From: DHVE2 group archaeon
GTDB taxonomy: Archaea; Thermoplasmatota; Thermoplasmata; Thermoplasmatales; Aciduliprofundaceae
Length of the DNA stretch: 6,578 nucleotides
Assembly: GCA_026986135.1 (NCBI GenBank)
Contig: JALSPD010000173.1
Span: 1-6,578, forward strand
Reading direction: 5' to 3'
Shown: positions 1 through 5,182 of the stretch, one piece after another
Position numbering within the stretch: the first letter of the stretch is position 1
Layout of the letters: every line of letters begins with the position of its first letter
The notes under the pieces: model-generated
Seen by the model: the letters and a program-made list of their open reading frames with translations, nothing else
Told to the model about the DNA's origin: nothing
The model's database searches: none
Program-made: the position numbers and the translations under genes

Positions 1-1578
1 CACCGCCTCCTCGCTGTCGTACGGTATCCCGAGCTTTATCAGCATCTCGGCCCAGCCCATCACTCCGAGCCCTATCTTGCGCGATTTTCTCGTTGTGCTC
101 TCAATCTGCGGCAGAGGGAAATTGTTCGCATCTATCACATTGTCCAGGAAGTGGATGGCTGTATGCACAACATTGCGCAGATCATCCCATGCCACCTCGC
201 CGTTCTCCACGAAGAGGGAGAGGTTGATTGACCCGAGGTTGCACGATTCATAGGGTAAGAGTGGCTGCTCTCCACATGGATTCGTGCTTTCAATCTCGCC
301 GAGATGCTTCACAGGATGCTTCCTGTTTATCTCATCAATGAAGATTATTCCTGGATCTCCCGTCTTCCAGGCTTGCGCTACAATGAGGTTCCATATCTGC
401 CTCGCCTTGACTCTCTTCACCACTTCCCCAGTTCTTGGGTTTATAAGGGGATAATGCTCGTCGTTGATCACCGCGTCCATGAACTCGTCGGTTATGGCCA
501 CACTGATGTTGAAATTGCTGAGCACACGATTCTCAGAGTCCTTGGAGGTGATGAAATCCACAATATCGGGATGATGCACACTTAGCACACCCATATTCGC
601 TCCTCTTCTCTTTCCACCCTGCTTTATCACATCGGTTGCCACATCAAACACACGCATGAATGAGAGAGGACCTGATGCAACACCCATGGTGCTTGCAACC
701 ACATCCCCCTTCGGACGGATGCGGGAGAAGGAGAATCCTGTGCCGCCCCCACTCTTGTGTATCATCGCCGCGTACTTCACAGCGTCAAATATCCCCTCTA
801 TGTCATCCGGTACGGGGAGAACAAAGCACGCGCTGAGCTGCCCGAGTTTTGTGTTGGCGTTCATCATTGTGGGAGAATTTGGCAGGAATTTTCTGGAGGT
901 GAGTATGTCCTCAAACATCTGGGTTGTTTTTTCAATCATTTCCCATTTTTGACCCAGAAGAGCAATCACTGCCGAGAATGGAACCTTCATGTGCCCTTCC
1001 CTTGATAGCGCTCTATATGCACGCTCAAGCATCTTGAACTCCCATACACTCAGATACTCTGGCTTATCTACCAGATCTGGCTCTTTATATTCCTGATTCC
1101 CTTCCTTATCATAGACCTCCTCCTGGTACATTATCTCAACAAGTGCAATGTATCTTGCCACTCTGTGAAACATCTGCCTCGGTGTCTCAATTATATTTCC
1201 CTTCTCATCCTTCAGCAGGTACCTTGCCTCCAGAACCCTTATTGCATTGACGGTGAGTTTGAGATCATCTTCAACGCCAAGTATCTTCTTTGCCCCTCTT
1301 ATTTTCTTCCTTTCTTCACGATATACTATGTATGCCCTTGCCGCCTTCTTAAAGCCCAGATCCATCAGAGTTTCCTCAACAATGTCCTGAATCTCCTCAA
1401 CAGAGATTCTTTCCACATTCTTTTTATTGATTCTATTTACAACTTCCTTTGCGACAAATTCTGCATCCTTCTCGTTGCGTGGATCCTCGTACACGGAATT
1501 CATTGCGCGAAGCACGGCGCTCTTGATTTTATCTGCGTTAAACTTATCTTCCCTTCCATTTCTCTTAATAACCTTCAT
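1..1578 (-). CDS. nrdJ: Class II (adenosylcobalamin-dependent) ribonucleoside-diphosphate reductase, N-terminal part
   Basis: This enzyme reduces ribonucleotides to deoxyribonucleotides in the cytoplasm using a B12-derived radical. Only the first 526 codons are present; the C-terminal part lies beyond position 1. Residues 1-90 look like an ATP cone (MKVIKRNGREDKF opening), the allosteric domain that senses ATP/dATP. The catalytic barrel follows: LSACFVLP carries the first redox cysteine (C251), SGGGTGFSFSRIRPKG spans 276-291, and NPCGEQPLLPYESCNLGSIN (433-452) carries N433, the thiyl-radical cysteine C435, E437 and the second redox cysteine C446. IGLGVMGWAEML (502-513) is also family-typical. 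Class II is favoured by overall similarity to NrdJ rather than NrdA. No intein is seen in this part. I chose the ATG at 1578 because AAGGTG (1585-1590) lies 6 nt upstream; an in-frame ATG at 1584 would leave no SD spacing. The gene is divergent from trm14. Confidence 0.93.
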   Translation of the reverse strand, partial: MKVIKRNGREDKFNADKIKSAVLRAMNSVYEDPRNEKDAEFVAKEVVNRINKKNVERISVEEIQDIVEETLMDLGFKKAARAYIVYREERKKIRGAKKILGVEDDLKLTVNAIRVLEARYLLKDEKGNIIETPRQMFHRVARYIALVEIMYQEEVYDKEGNQEYKEPDLVDKPEYLSVWEFKMLERAYRALSREGHMKVPFSAVIALLGQKWEMIEKTTQMFEDILTSRKFLPNSPTMMNANTKLGQLSACFVLPVPDDIEGIFDAVKYAAMIHKSGGGTGFSFSRIRPKGDVVASTMGVASGPLSFMRVFDVATDVIKQGGKRRGANMGVLSVHHPDIVDFITSKDSENRVLSNFNISVAITDEFMDAVINDEHYPLINPRTGEVVKRVKARQIWNLIVAQAWKTGDPGIIFIDEINRKHPVKHLGEIESTNPCGEQPLLPYESCNLGSINLSLFVENGEVAWDDLRNVVHTAIHFLDNVIDANNFPLPQIESTTRKSRKIGLGVMGWAEMLIKLGIPYDSEEAV

Positions 1579-1628
1579 CCCCATCACCTTCCAGCATACC
1601 TCGGGTAAAATTGGGTATGTCCTTGCCT

Positions 1629-1638
1629 CTTATATTTA
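1629..1638 (-). promoter_or_regulatory. Probable TATA box of the ribonucleotide reductase gene
   Basis: On the minus strand this reads TAAATATAAG, a good archaeal TATA-like element preceded by an A-rich stretch that could serve as the BRE. A start of transcription about 25 bp downstream, near 1607, would give a leader of roughly 30 nt that includes the AAGGTG ribosome binding site. Inferred from sequence and spacing only. Confidence 0.5.
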
Positions 1639-1641
1639 TTT

Positions 1642-1673
1642 TGTGGATCAGATGTTATCCACATATGATAACA
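1642..1673. repeat. Two overlapping 7-bp inverted repeats upstream of the reductase promoter
   Basis: TGTGGAT (1642-1648) pairs perfectly with ATCCACA (1657-1663) across an 8-nt loop. TGTTATC (1653-1659) pairs perfectly with GATAACA (1667-1673) across a 7-nt loop. The arms overlap, so the two structures exclude each other. They sit directly upstream of the proposed TATA/BRE of the reductase gene (minus strand), a usual place for an archaeal operator or activator site. They do not match the bacterial NrdR box closely. Function is unknown. Confidence 0.5.
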
Positions 1674-1704
1674 CAATTGGTCAAGTATCTGGTAATACAA
1701 ATAA

Positions 1705-1771
1705 TAAAATTTGATGCATCATATGCTTAATCTGCTTTTTTCAAAATGTTTTTTACTTGCATCAAATTTTA
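1705..1771. repeat. Perfect 14-bp inverted repeat with 39-bp spacer in the nrdJ-trm14 spacer
   Basis: TAAAATTTGATGCA (1705-1718) and TGCATCAAATTTTA (1758-1771) are exact reverse complements. The arm centres lie 53 bp apart, close to five turns of B-DNA. The left arm runs into a 10-bp palindrome, TGATGCATCA (1712-1721). The spacer holds two T-tracts, near 1735-1741 and 1750-1754. Possible readings are a pair of regulator sites upstream of trm14, a long-loop RNA hairpin, or the ends of a small decayed insertion. The rest of the spacer between 1579 and 1830 shows no tRNA or obvious RNA gene. Confidence 0.6.
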
Positions 1772-1798
1772 AGTTGAATCTCAGATAGAAAAAGGAGA

Positions 1799-1808
1799 AA
1801 AAATTAAT
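1799..1808 (+). promoter_or_regulatory. Possible TATA box for leaderless trm14 mRNA
   Basis: AAAAATTAAT-like sequence is centred about 27 bp before the GTG at 1831. That is the expected distance if transcription begins at or next to the start codon. No SD with proper spacing precedes the GTG: GGTG at 1814-1817 is 13 nt away. An alternative TATA-like ATTTTAAG near 1766-1773 lies inside the right arm of the 14-bp inverted repeat. Assignment is tentative. Confidence 0.35.
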
Positions 1809-1830
1809 TGAGCGGTGCCAATTAACCAGG

Positions 1831-2901
1831 GTGAAATACCTATCAACTACTGTAAAGGGTATTGAAGATCTTGCTGCGAAGGAAATAGAAGGGTACGGAG
1901 GAAGAATTGATAAAATTCTTCCAGGGAAGGTTGTTTACGAAGGCGATGATAACCTTTTCTATGTTTTGAATTACAATGGTAAGAAGATAAATCGGGTTGT
2001 ACAACTCCTTGGAATTGGAGAAATTAGCAATCTGGAGGATATTAAAGAGATTGTGAGGAGCACGGATATTCCATATGGAAGGTACTCATTGGGCGTGCGG
2101 ACTGAGAGAACAGGACACCATGAGTTTAGAAGTATTGATGTGAGCGCTGCTGTAGGTGAGGTGCTTCTTGAGCTGAATCCTGAAGCACGGGTGAATCTTG
2201 ATGACCCGGATGTACCTATAATGGCATGGGTGATTGACGATCTTTTTATGTTCGGAGTTGACACAACTGGCAGAAGTCTTCACAGGAGGGGTTATAGAGT
2301 TGCCAAGCACCCCGCCAGCCTGAATCCTGTAATTGCATCTGCAATGGTATCCTTATCTGAGTGGAAAGGTGGAATCTTCGCCGATCCGTTCTGCGGCTCT
2401 GGAACTGTATTGATTGAAGCATATCATCTTAAAAGAAAGGTACCTAACATATTCAGAGATTTCCATTTTATAAGGCTTCCATGGTTTGATAATTCAGTAT
2501 GGATGGAGATTAAAGAGAAATATTCAGGATTTTCTGGAAGTGAGCCCGAACTTCTTGGCATTGATGAGAATTCCAGATTCATTGAAGCAGCCATTAAGAA
2601 TGCTGAGCAGGCCAGAGTCAGGATGAGATGCATGGTTGGTGATGCCAGAGAAATGTACAGATATGTTGGGAATGTAAGTAGCATTGTTACAAATCCACCC
2701 TATGGCCTTAGGATGGGCAACAGAAAAAAGGTTTATTCTCTATACGAGCAATTTGCGGAGATGCTGGAGGAATATTTCTCCGGGATAACCTTCGTTGTCA
2801 TCACACCAATCTCCAAGTTTGAGCATTACTTCACCGTTATTGAGAAGAGGGATATTCTCTATGGAGATCTACATGCGTGGCTTTACAAAATGAAAATATG
2901 A
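1831..2901 (+). CDS. trm14: THUMP-domain tRNA (guanine-N2-)-methyltransferase, Trm14-like
   Basis: This is a predicted SAM-dependent RNA methyltransferase of the COG0116 group. Archaeal Trm14 makes N2-methylguanosine at position 6 of tRNA; the bacterial relative RlmL acts on 23S rRNA. The 356 residues begin MKYLSTTVKGIEDLAAKEI, typical for the family. A THUMP RNA-binding region occupies roughly 45-150 and ends in DTTGRSLHRRGYR (144-156), a family signature. The Rossmann methyltransferase domain follows, with the SAM-binding DPFCGSGT (185-192), an acidic GIDEN (243-247) and the catalytic NPPYG (288-292). Asn-Pro-Pro-Tyr fits an amino-group (N2) methylase. NPPYGLR favours Trm14 over the G10 enzyme, which typically has DPPYG. 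The start is GTG; no ATG, GTG or TTG lies in frame between it and the stop at 1786-1788. The exact target nucleotide is inferred from family only. Confidence 0.88.
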   Translation: MKYLSTTVKGIEDLAAKEIEGYGGRIDKILPGKVVYEGDDNLFYVLNYNGKKINRVVQLLGIGEISNLEDIKEIVRSTDIPYGRYSLGVRTERTGHHEFRSIDVSAAVGEVLLELNPEARVNLDDPDVPIMAWVIDDLFMFGVDTTGRSLHRRGYRVAKHPASLNPVIASAMVSLSEWKGGIFADPFCGSGTVLIEAYHLKRKVPNIFRDFHFIRLPWFDNSVWMEIKEKYSGFSGSEPELLGIDENSRFIEAAIKNAEQARVRMRCMVGDAREMYRYVGNVSSIVTNPPYGLRMGNRKKVYSLYEQFAEMLEEYFSGITFVVITPISKFEHYFTVIEKRDILYGDLHAWLYKMKI

Positions 2902-2919
2902 AAAATCAAATTGAAAAAA
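2901..2919 (-). terminator. Poly-T termination region after the COG2403 gene
   Basis: On the minus strand the TGA at 2922-2920 is followed at once by TTTTTT (2919-2914) and then TTTTT (2905-2901). U-rich tracts without a hairpin are the usual archaeal intrinsic terminator. It lies in the 18-bp gap between convergent genes and would end minus-strand transcription before the trm14 coding region. Confidence 0.55.
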
Positions 2920-4251
2920 TCAGAGAAGATTGTGCTTCTTTGCAAATTCCTCAAGTATGTCCTTCAACTCTGGTTTTCCTATCTCATCAAGTTCGTAGCG
3001 CACACGCACAATGGGCTTGTTCACCTTCACCACGCGGTTAAGGTCAATGGGCGTGCCGCTGACCACGAGATCAACATCGGCGTTGTTTATTGTCTCCTCA
3101 AGCTCCTTCATCTGCTTTTCTCCATAGCCCATGGCTGGAAGGATGAGATCAAGGTGACTGTACTTCCTGTATGTGTCAATAATTGAGCCCACCGCGTATG
3201 GTCTTGGATCAACGATCTCCTTCGCTCCATATTTCTTTGCTGCCACATATCCTGCGCCGTACCTCATCTCTCCGTGTGTTAGTGTGGGGCCGTCCTCCAC
3301 CACCAGAACACGCTTGCCCTTAATCATCTCAGGGTGGTCAACGAACAGAGGTGAGGCAGCTTCAATCACCGTGGCATTTGGGTTTGCCTTCTCAATGTCT
3401 TCAATTACCTTCTGTATGTCATCCCTGTTGGCGGTCTCCATCTTGTTTATTATAATCACATCAGCCGCCCTGAAGTTTGTCTCTCCCGGATGATATTTCA
3501 TCTCATGCCCAGGGCGGTGCGGGTCAGCAACAACAATCCATAGGTCTGGCTTGTAGAATGGGAAGTCGTTGTTTCCACCGTCCCAGATTATAACATCTGC
3601 CTCCTTCTCAGCCTCACGCAGAATAGCCTCGTAATCAACACCTGCATAAACCACTCCGCCCATATCAATGTATGGCTCATACTCCTCTCTCTCTTCAATG
3701 GTGCAGTTGTGCCTGTCAAGGTCCTCATAGGATGCAAATCTCTGGACGCGCTGCTTAACGAGGTCTCCATAGGGCATTGGATGTCTAATTGACACAACCT
3801 TGAGCCCCATCTCACGTAGCAGGCGGAATACCTTTCTTGAGGTCTGGCTCTTACCGCTTCCTGTACGCACTGCGGTTACAGCAATCACAGGCTTGCTACT
3901 CTTTAACATCGTACTATTCGGTCCAAGAAGCCAGAAATCCGCTCCTGCCGCATGGGCCCTTGAAGCAAGATGCATCACATGCTCATGGGGTACATCGGAG
4001 TATGCAAATACCACAATATCCACATTTTTCTCCTTTATTATCTTCTCCATGTCCTCCTCGGGTAGAATTGGAATTCCCTCAGGGTAGAGCTCTCCTGCAA
4101 GCTCTGGGGGATAAACTCTGCCCTCTATGTCAGGTATCTGTGTGGCTGTGAAGGCAACTACCTCGTACTCTGGATTGTTTCTGAAGAACACATTGAAGTT
4201 GTGGAAATCCCTTCCAGCAGCTCCAAGAATCAGAACCCTTTTCTTTGCCAT
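2920..4251 (-). CDS. Cyclic 2,3-diphosphoglycerate synthetase family / COG2403 P-loop NTPase
   Basis: The 443-aa protein belongs to the family of COG2403 'predicted GTPases' that includes the cyclic 2,3-diphosphoglycerate synthetase of methanogens, which closes 2,3-bisphosphoglycerate to a cyclic thermoprotectant using ATP. Using numbering from the ATG at 4251, an N-terminal Rossmann-like region has RVLILGAAGRDFHNFN (5-20). A P-loop-like VRTGSGKSQT lies at about 128-137, with Val where Walker A usually has Gly. HPMPYGD is at 157-163, WDGGNNDFPF at 223-232, DPHRPGHE at 243-250, an NKMET element at 269-273 that recalls NKxD, and VEDGPTLTHG at 318-327. Length matches the family (about 440-460 aa). 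I prefer the ATG at 4251 because GAGGTG (4258-4263) lies 6 nt upstream; in-frame GTG 4260 and ATG 4257 are alternatives. Family membership is firm. The actual reaction in this organism is inferred and could differ. Confidence 0.82.
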   Translation of the reverse strand: MAKKRVLILGAAGRDFHNFNVFFRNNPEYEVVAFTATQIPDIEGRVYPPELAGELYPEGIPILPEEDMEKIIKEKNVDIVVFAYSDVPHEHVMHLASRAHAAGADFWLLGPNSTMLKSSKPVIAVTAVRTGSGKSQTSRKVFRLLREMGLKVVSIRHPMPYGDLVKQRVQRFASYEDLDRHNCTIEEREEYEPYIDMGGVVYAGVDYEAILREAEKEADVIIWDGGNNDFPFYKPDLWIVVADPHRPGHEMKYHPGETNFRAADVIIINKMETANRDDIQKVIEDIEKANPNATVIEAASPLFVDHPEMIKGKRVLVVEDGPTLTHGEMRYGAGYVAAKKYGAKEIVDPRPYAVGSIIDTYRKYSHLDLILPAMGYGEKQMKELEETINNADVDLVVSGTPIDLNRVVKVNKPIVRVRYELDEIGKPELKDILEEFAKKHNLL

Positions 4252-4280
4252 TGTCATCACCTCATGCCCGCATGTGAAGG

Positions 4281-4290
4281 CCTTATATTA
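4281..4290 (-). promoter_or_regulatory. Probable TATA box of the COG2403 gene
   Basis: The minus strand reads TAATATAAGG. Its centre is about 26 bp before the GTG at 4260 and about 35 bp before the preferred ATG at 4251. Transcription would therefore start at or just before the GAGGTG motif, leaving a very short leader. This promoter sits in the 43-bp gap after the 112-aa membrane protein gene, so the COG2403 gene is probably transcribed on its own. Confidence 0.5.
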
Positions 4291-4294
4291 ATTT

Positions 4295-4633
4295 TCAGTA
4301 TGGTGCGTGATATCCAATAACAAGGAGGATGAAATCAATTGCAAGGGGTAGAAGTCCTGAAATAATCATAATCCAGCTTATTTCGTACTCCTCATCATTC
4401 CTTTTGTCATTATAGTTATCCACATCATCTTTATTCTCTCCCCTATCATTATCCTCCGGATGCCATTCATAATGGGCAATTCCTGAGGTTAGATAGGTAA
4501 GCACCATAAAAATTATTGCTGCTATGAAGCTAATTGCAAGGTCCACTGAAATCCCGAAGAGGATGATTGAAAATGATACTCCTATCCAAATCCTTTCGGC
4601 AATTTTTTTCCTTTTTTTATGCGTTTCTTCCAC
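4295..4633 (-). CDS. Small three-helix membrane protein of unknown function
   Basis: I do not recognise a family. With GTG at 4633 as start the protein has 112 residues. A Lys/Arg-rich N terminus (KKRKK, 6-10) is followed by two closely spaced hydrophobic segments (about 14-31 and 33-50), a highly charged and mostly acidic loop (about 58-84, rich in D, E and N) and a third hydrophobic segment (86-107) ending in YHAPY. By the positive-inside rule the N terminus is probably cytoplasmic and the acidic loop external, which is inference. GTG 4633 is preferred because a TATA-like element lies about 26 bp upstream, suggesting a leaderless transcript. A TTG at 4702 in the same frame would add 23 residues but overlaps the micro-ORF upstream and the promoter. 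It lies between the surface-protein operon and the COG2403 gene. Confidence 0.65.
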   Translation of the reverse strand: MEETHKKRKKIAERIWIGVSFSIILFGISVDLAISFIAAIIFMVLTYLTSGIAHYEWHPEDNDRGENKDDVDNYNDKRNDEEYEISWIMIISGLLPLAIDFILLVIGYHAPY

Positions 4634-4652
4634 AACACTTAAAATGCGGAAA

Positions 4653-4663
4653 CTTATAAAATT
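4653..4663 (-). promoter_or_regulatory. Probable TATA box for leaderless membrane-protein mRNA
   Basis: The minus strand reads AATTTTATAAG, preceded by purine-rich GAGAAG that could act as BRE. The box spans about -20 to -30 relative to the GTG at 4633, the distance expected when transcription begins at the start codon. No SD precedes that GTG, which fits leaderless translation. Confidence 0.55.
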
Positions 4664-4667
4664 CTTC

Positions 4668-4757
4668 TCATATCTGCGCTCTTCTTGAAACGCGGATCTC
4701 AATTTCCCTTCTCAGGCTGTCATCGTATATCTTTATCCAGGTCTTTCTCCCTCTCAT
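4668..4757 (-). CDS. 29-aa basic micro-ORF with strong Shine-Dalgarno
   Basis: The ORF encodes 29 residues, MRGRKTWIKIYDDSLRR at the start and then EIEIRVSRRAQI, before a TGA. It is preceded by GGAGGG (4765-4770) with 7 nt spacing to the ATG, the strongest SD-like site in the window. A TATA-like CATTTAAG (minus strand, 4781-4788) lies about 27 bp before the ATG. The peptide is basic (seven Arg, two Lys) with no membrane segment. It ends just before the promoter of the 112-aa protein. It may be a real small protein, a leader peptide, or the surviving front end of a decayed gene. No homology is claimed. Confidence 0.4.
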   Translation of the reverse strand: MRGRKTWIKIYDDSLRREIEIRVSRRAQI

Positions 4758-4780
4758 ATTACTTCCCTCCAAAATAAGGT

Positions 4781-4788
4781 ACTTAAAT
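4781..4788 (-). promoter_or_regulatory. Possible TATA box before the micro-ORF
   Basis: The minus strand reads ATTTAAGT, centred about 27 bp before the ATG at 4757. If this is the promoter, transcription would begin at or very near the ATG and the GGAGGG would lie upstream of the transcript. A second candidate, CTTAAGA inside the adjacent palindrome, would give a leader of about 25 nt that keeps the SD. The sequence does not decide between them. Confidence 0.3.
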
Positions 4789-4791
4789 GGT

Positions 4792-4826
4792 TCGCGGTGA
4801 AAATCTTAAGAGATTATCACCTGCGA
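4792..4826. repeat. 35-nt near-perfect palindrome at the end of the 118-aa gene
   Basis: TCGC-GGTGA-a-AATCT (4792-4806) pairs with AGATT-a-TCACC-t-GCGA (4811-4826): 14 base pairs with one A/A mismatch, one bulged T (4822) and a TAAG loop (4807-4810). It overlaps the stop codon of the 118-aa gene and lies immediately upstream of the TATA-like element of the micro-ORF. It could be an operator, an mRNA 3'-end hairpin or a terminator stem. No T-run follows it directly on the minus strand, which weakens the terminator reading. Confidence 0.6.
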
Positions 4827-5173
4827 TAACGCTTTAAAAACTTTGGTAAATGAAACAATTTCGGTTCTCTTGCAGGTAGGGATATGGCCTCAAGTCCTCT
4901 AGTCGGGAGATATCTATCACCACCGGAGACGCTCTTTTCTTCAATCAGATCAAGGCTTTTTCTTTTCTCTCCTTCCAGTTTTCCTCTGTTGTATGCCTCC
5001 CTGATCTCTCTTTCAATCCCGTACTCCAATGCGAGTTTTTCAAGTTTTTCTCTTTCTCTTCTTACCCATCCAACCGCTTCATAATGTTTGTAGTAACCTA
5101 CCTCAAATCCAAGGACATACGCTTTCTTTATCAATGCCTTTTTGTCAATTTTCTTTTTCTTTCTTCCAATCAT
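4817..5173 (-). CDS. Conserved-looking basic, probably helical protein, function unknown
   Basis: The 118-residue protein begins MIGRKKKKIDKK and has no signal peptide or membrane segment. Residues 8-70 look helical and charged, with a Gly/Tyr-rich element GFEVGYYKHYEAVGWV (22-37) and YNRGKLEG (61-68). This layout resembles small uncharacterised archaeal proteins, but I cannot name a family. The tail (90-118) is Pro-rich and ends in the basic FLKRYRR. I chose the ATG at 5173 because GAGGTG (5179-5184) lies 5 nt upstream; an in-frame GTG at 5179 overlaps that SD. The SD itself overlaps the TGA of the upstream surface-protein gene, and only 9 nt separate the two genes. Co-transcription and translational coupling are therefore likely, which suggests a cytoplasmic partner of the surface structure (inference). 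Confidence 0.75.
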   Translation of the reverse strand: MIGRKKKKIDKKALIKKAYVLGFEVGYYKHYEAVGWVRREREKLEKLALEYGIEREIREAYNRGKLEGEKRKSLDLIEEKSVSGGDRYLPTRGLEAISLPAREPKLFHLPKFLKRYRR

Positions 5174-5182
5174 GCTCACACC

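Noticed and set aside
1655..1663. Exact TTATCCACA, the classical bacterial DnaA box; a second copy at 4416-4424 and a near copy at 5601-5608.
   Set aside because: The genes point to an archaeon, which lacks DnaA. Two of the copies are inside coding regions, they are not clustered, and no AT-rich unwinding element or origin gene accompanies them. The first is explained by the overlapping inverted repeats.
304..1714. Several plus-strand ORFs of 80-150 codons opposite the reductase gene.
   Set aside because: They are shadows of the conserved minus-strand reductase. They overlap one another, lack SD motifs and have low-complexity or cysteine-rich translations.
1807..1830. An ATT at 1807, 9 nt after GGAG (1794-1797), as an upstream start adding eight residues to Trm14.
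   Set aside because: ATT starts are very rare, the added residues do not resemble the family N terminus, and the GTG at 1831 begins the typical MKYL... sequence.
1579..1830. Possible tRNA, C/D-box RNA or cobalamin riboswitch in the divergent spacer.
   Set aside because: No cloverleaf, no paired RUGAUGA/CUGA boxes and no B12-box-like sequence were found. The nrdJ leader appears too short for a riboswitch.
4295..4702. Longer form of the membrane protein starting at TTG 4702, or a frameshifted fusion of the 29-aa ORF with it.
   Set aside because: The extension has no SD, runs through a good TATA-like element and overlaps the micro-ORF in another frame. A single frameshift could join the two, so decay is not excluded, but separate genes explain the promoter and SD better.
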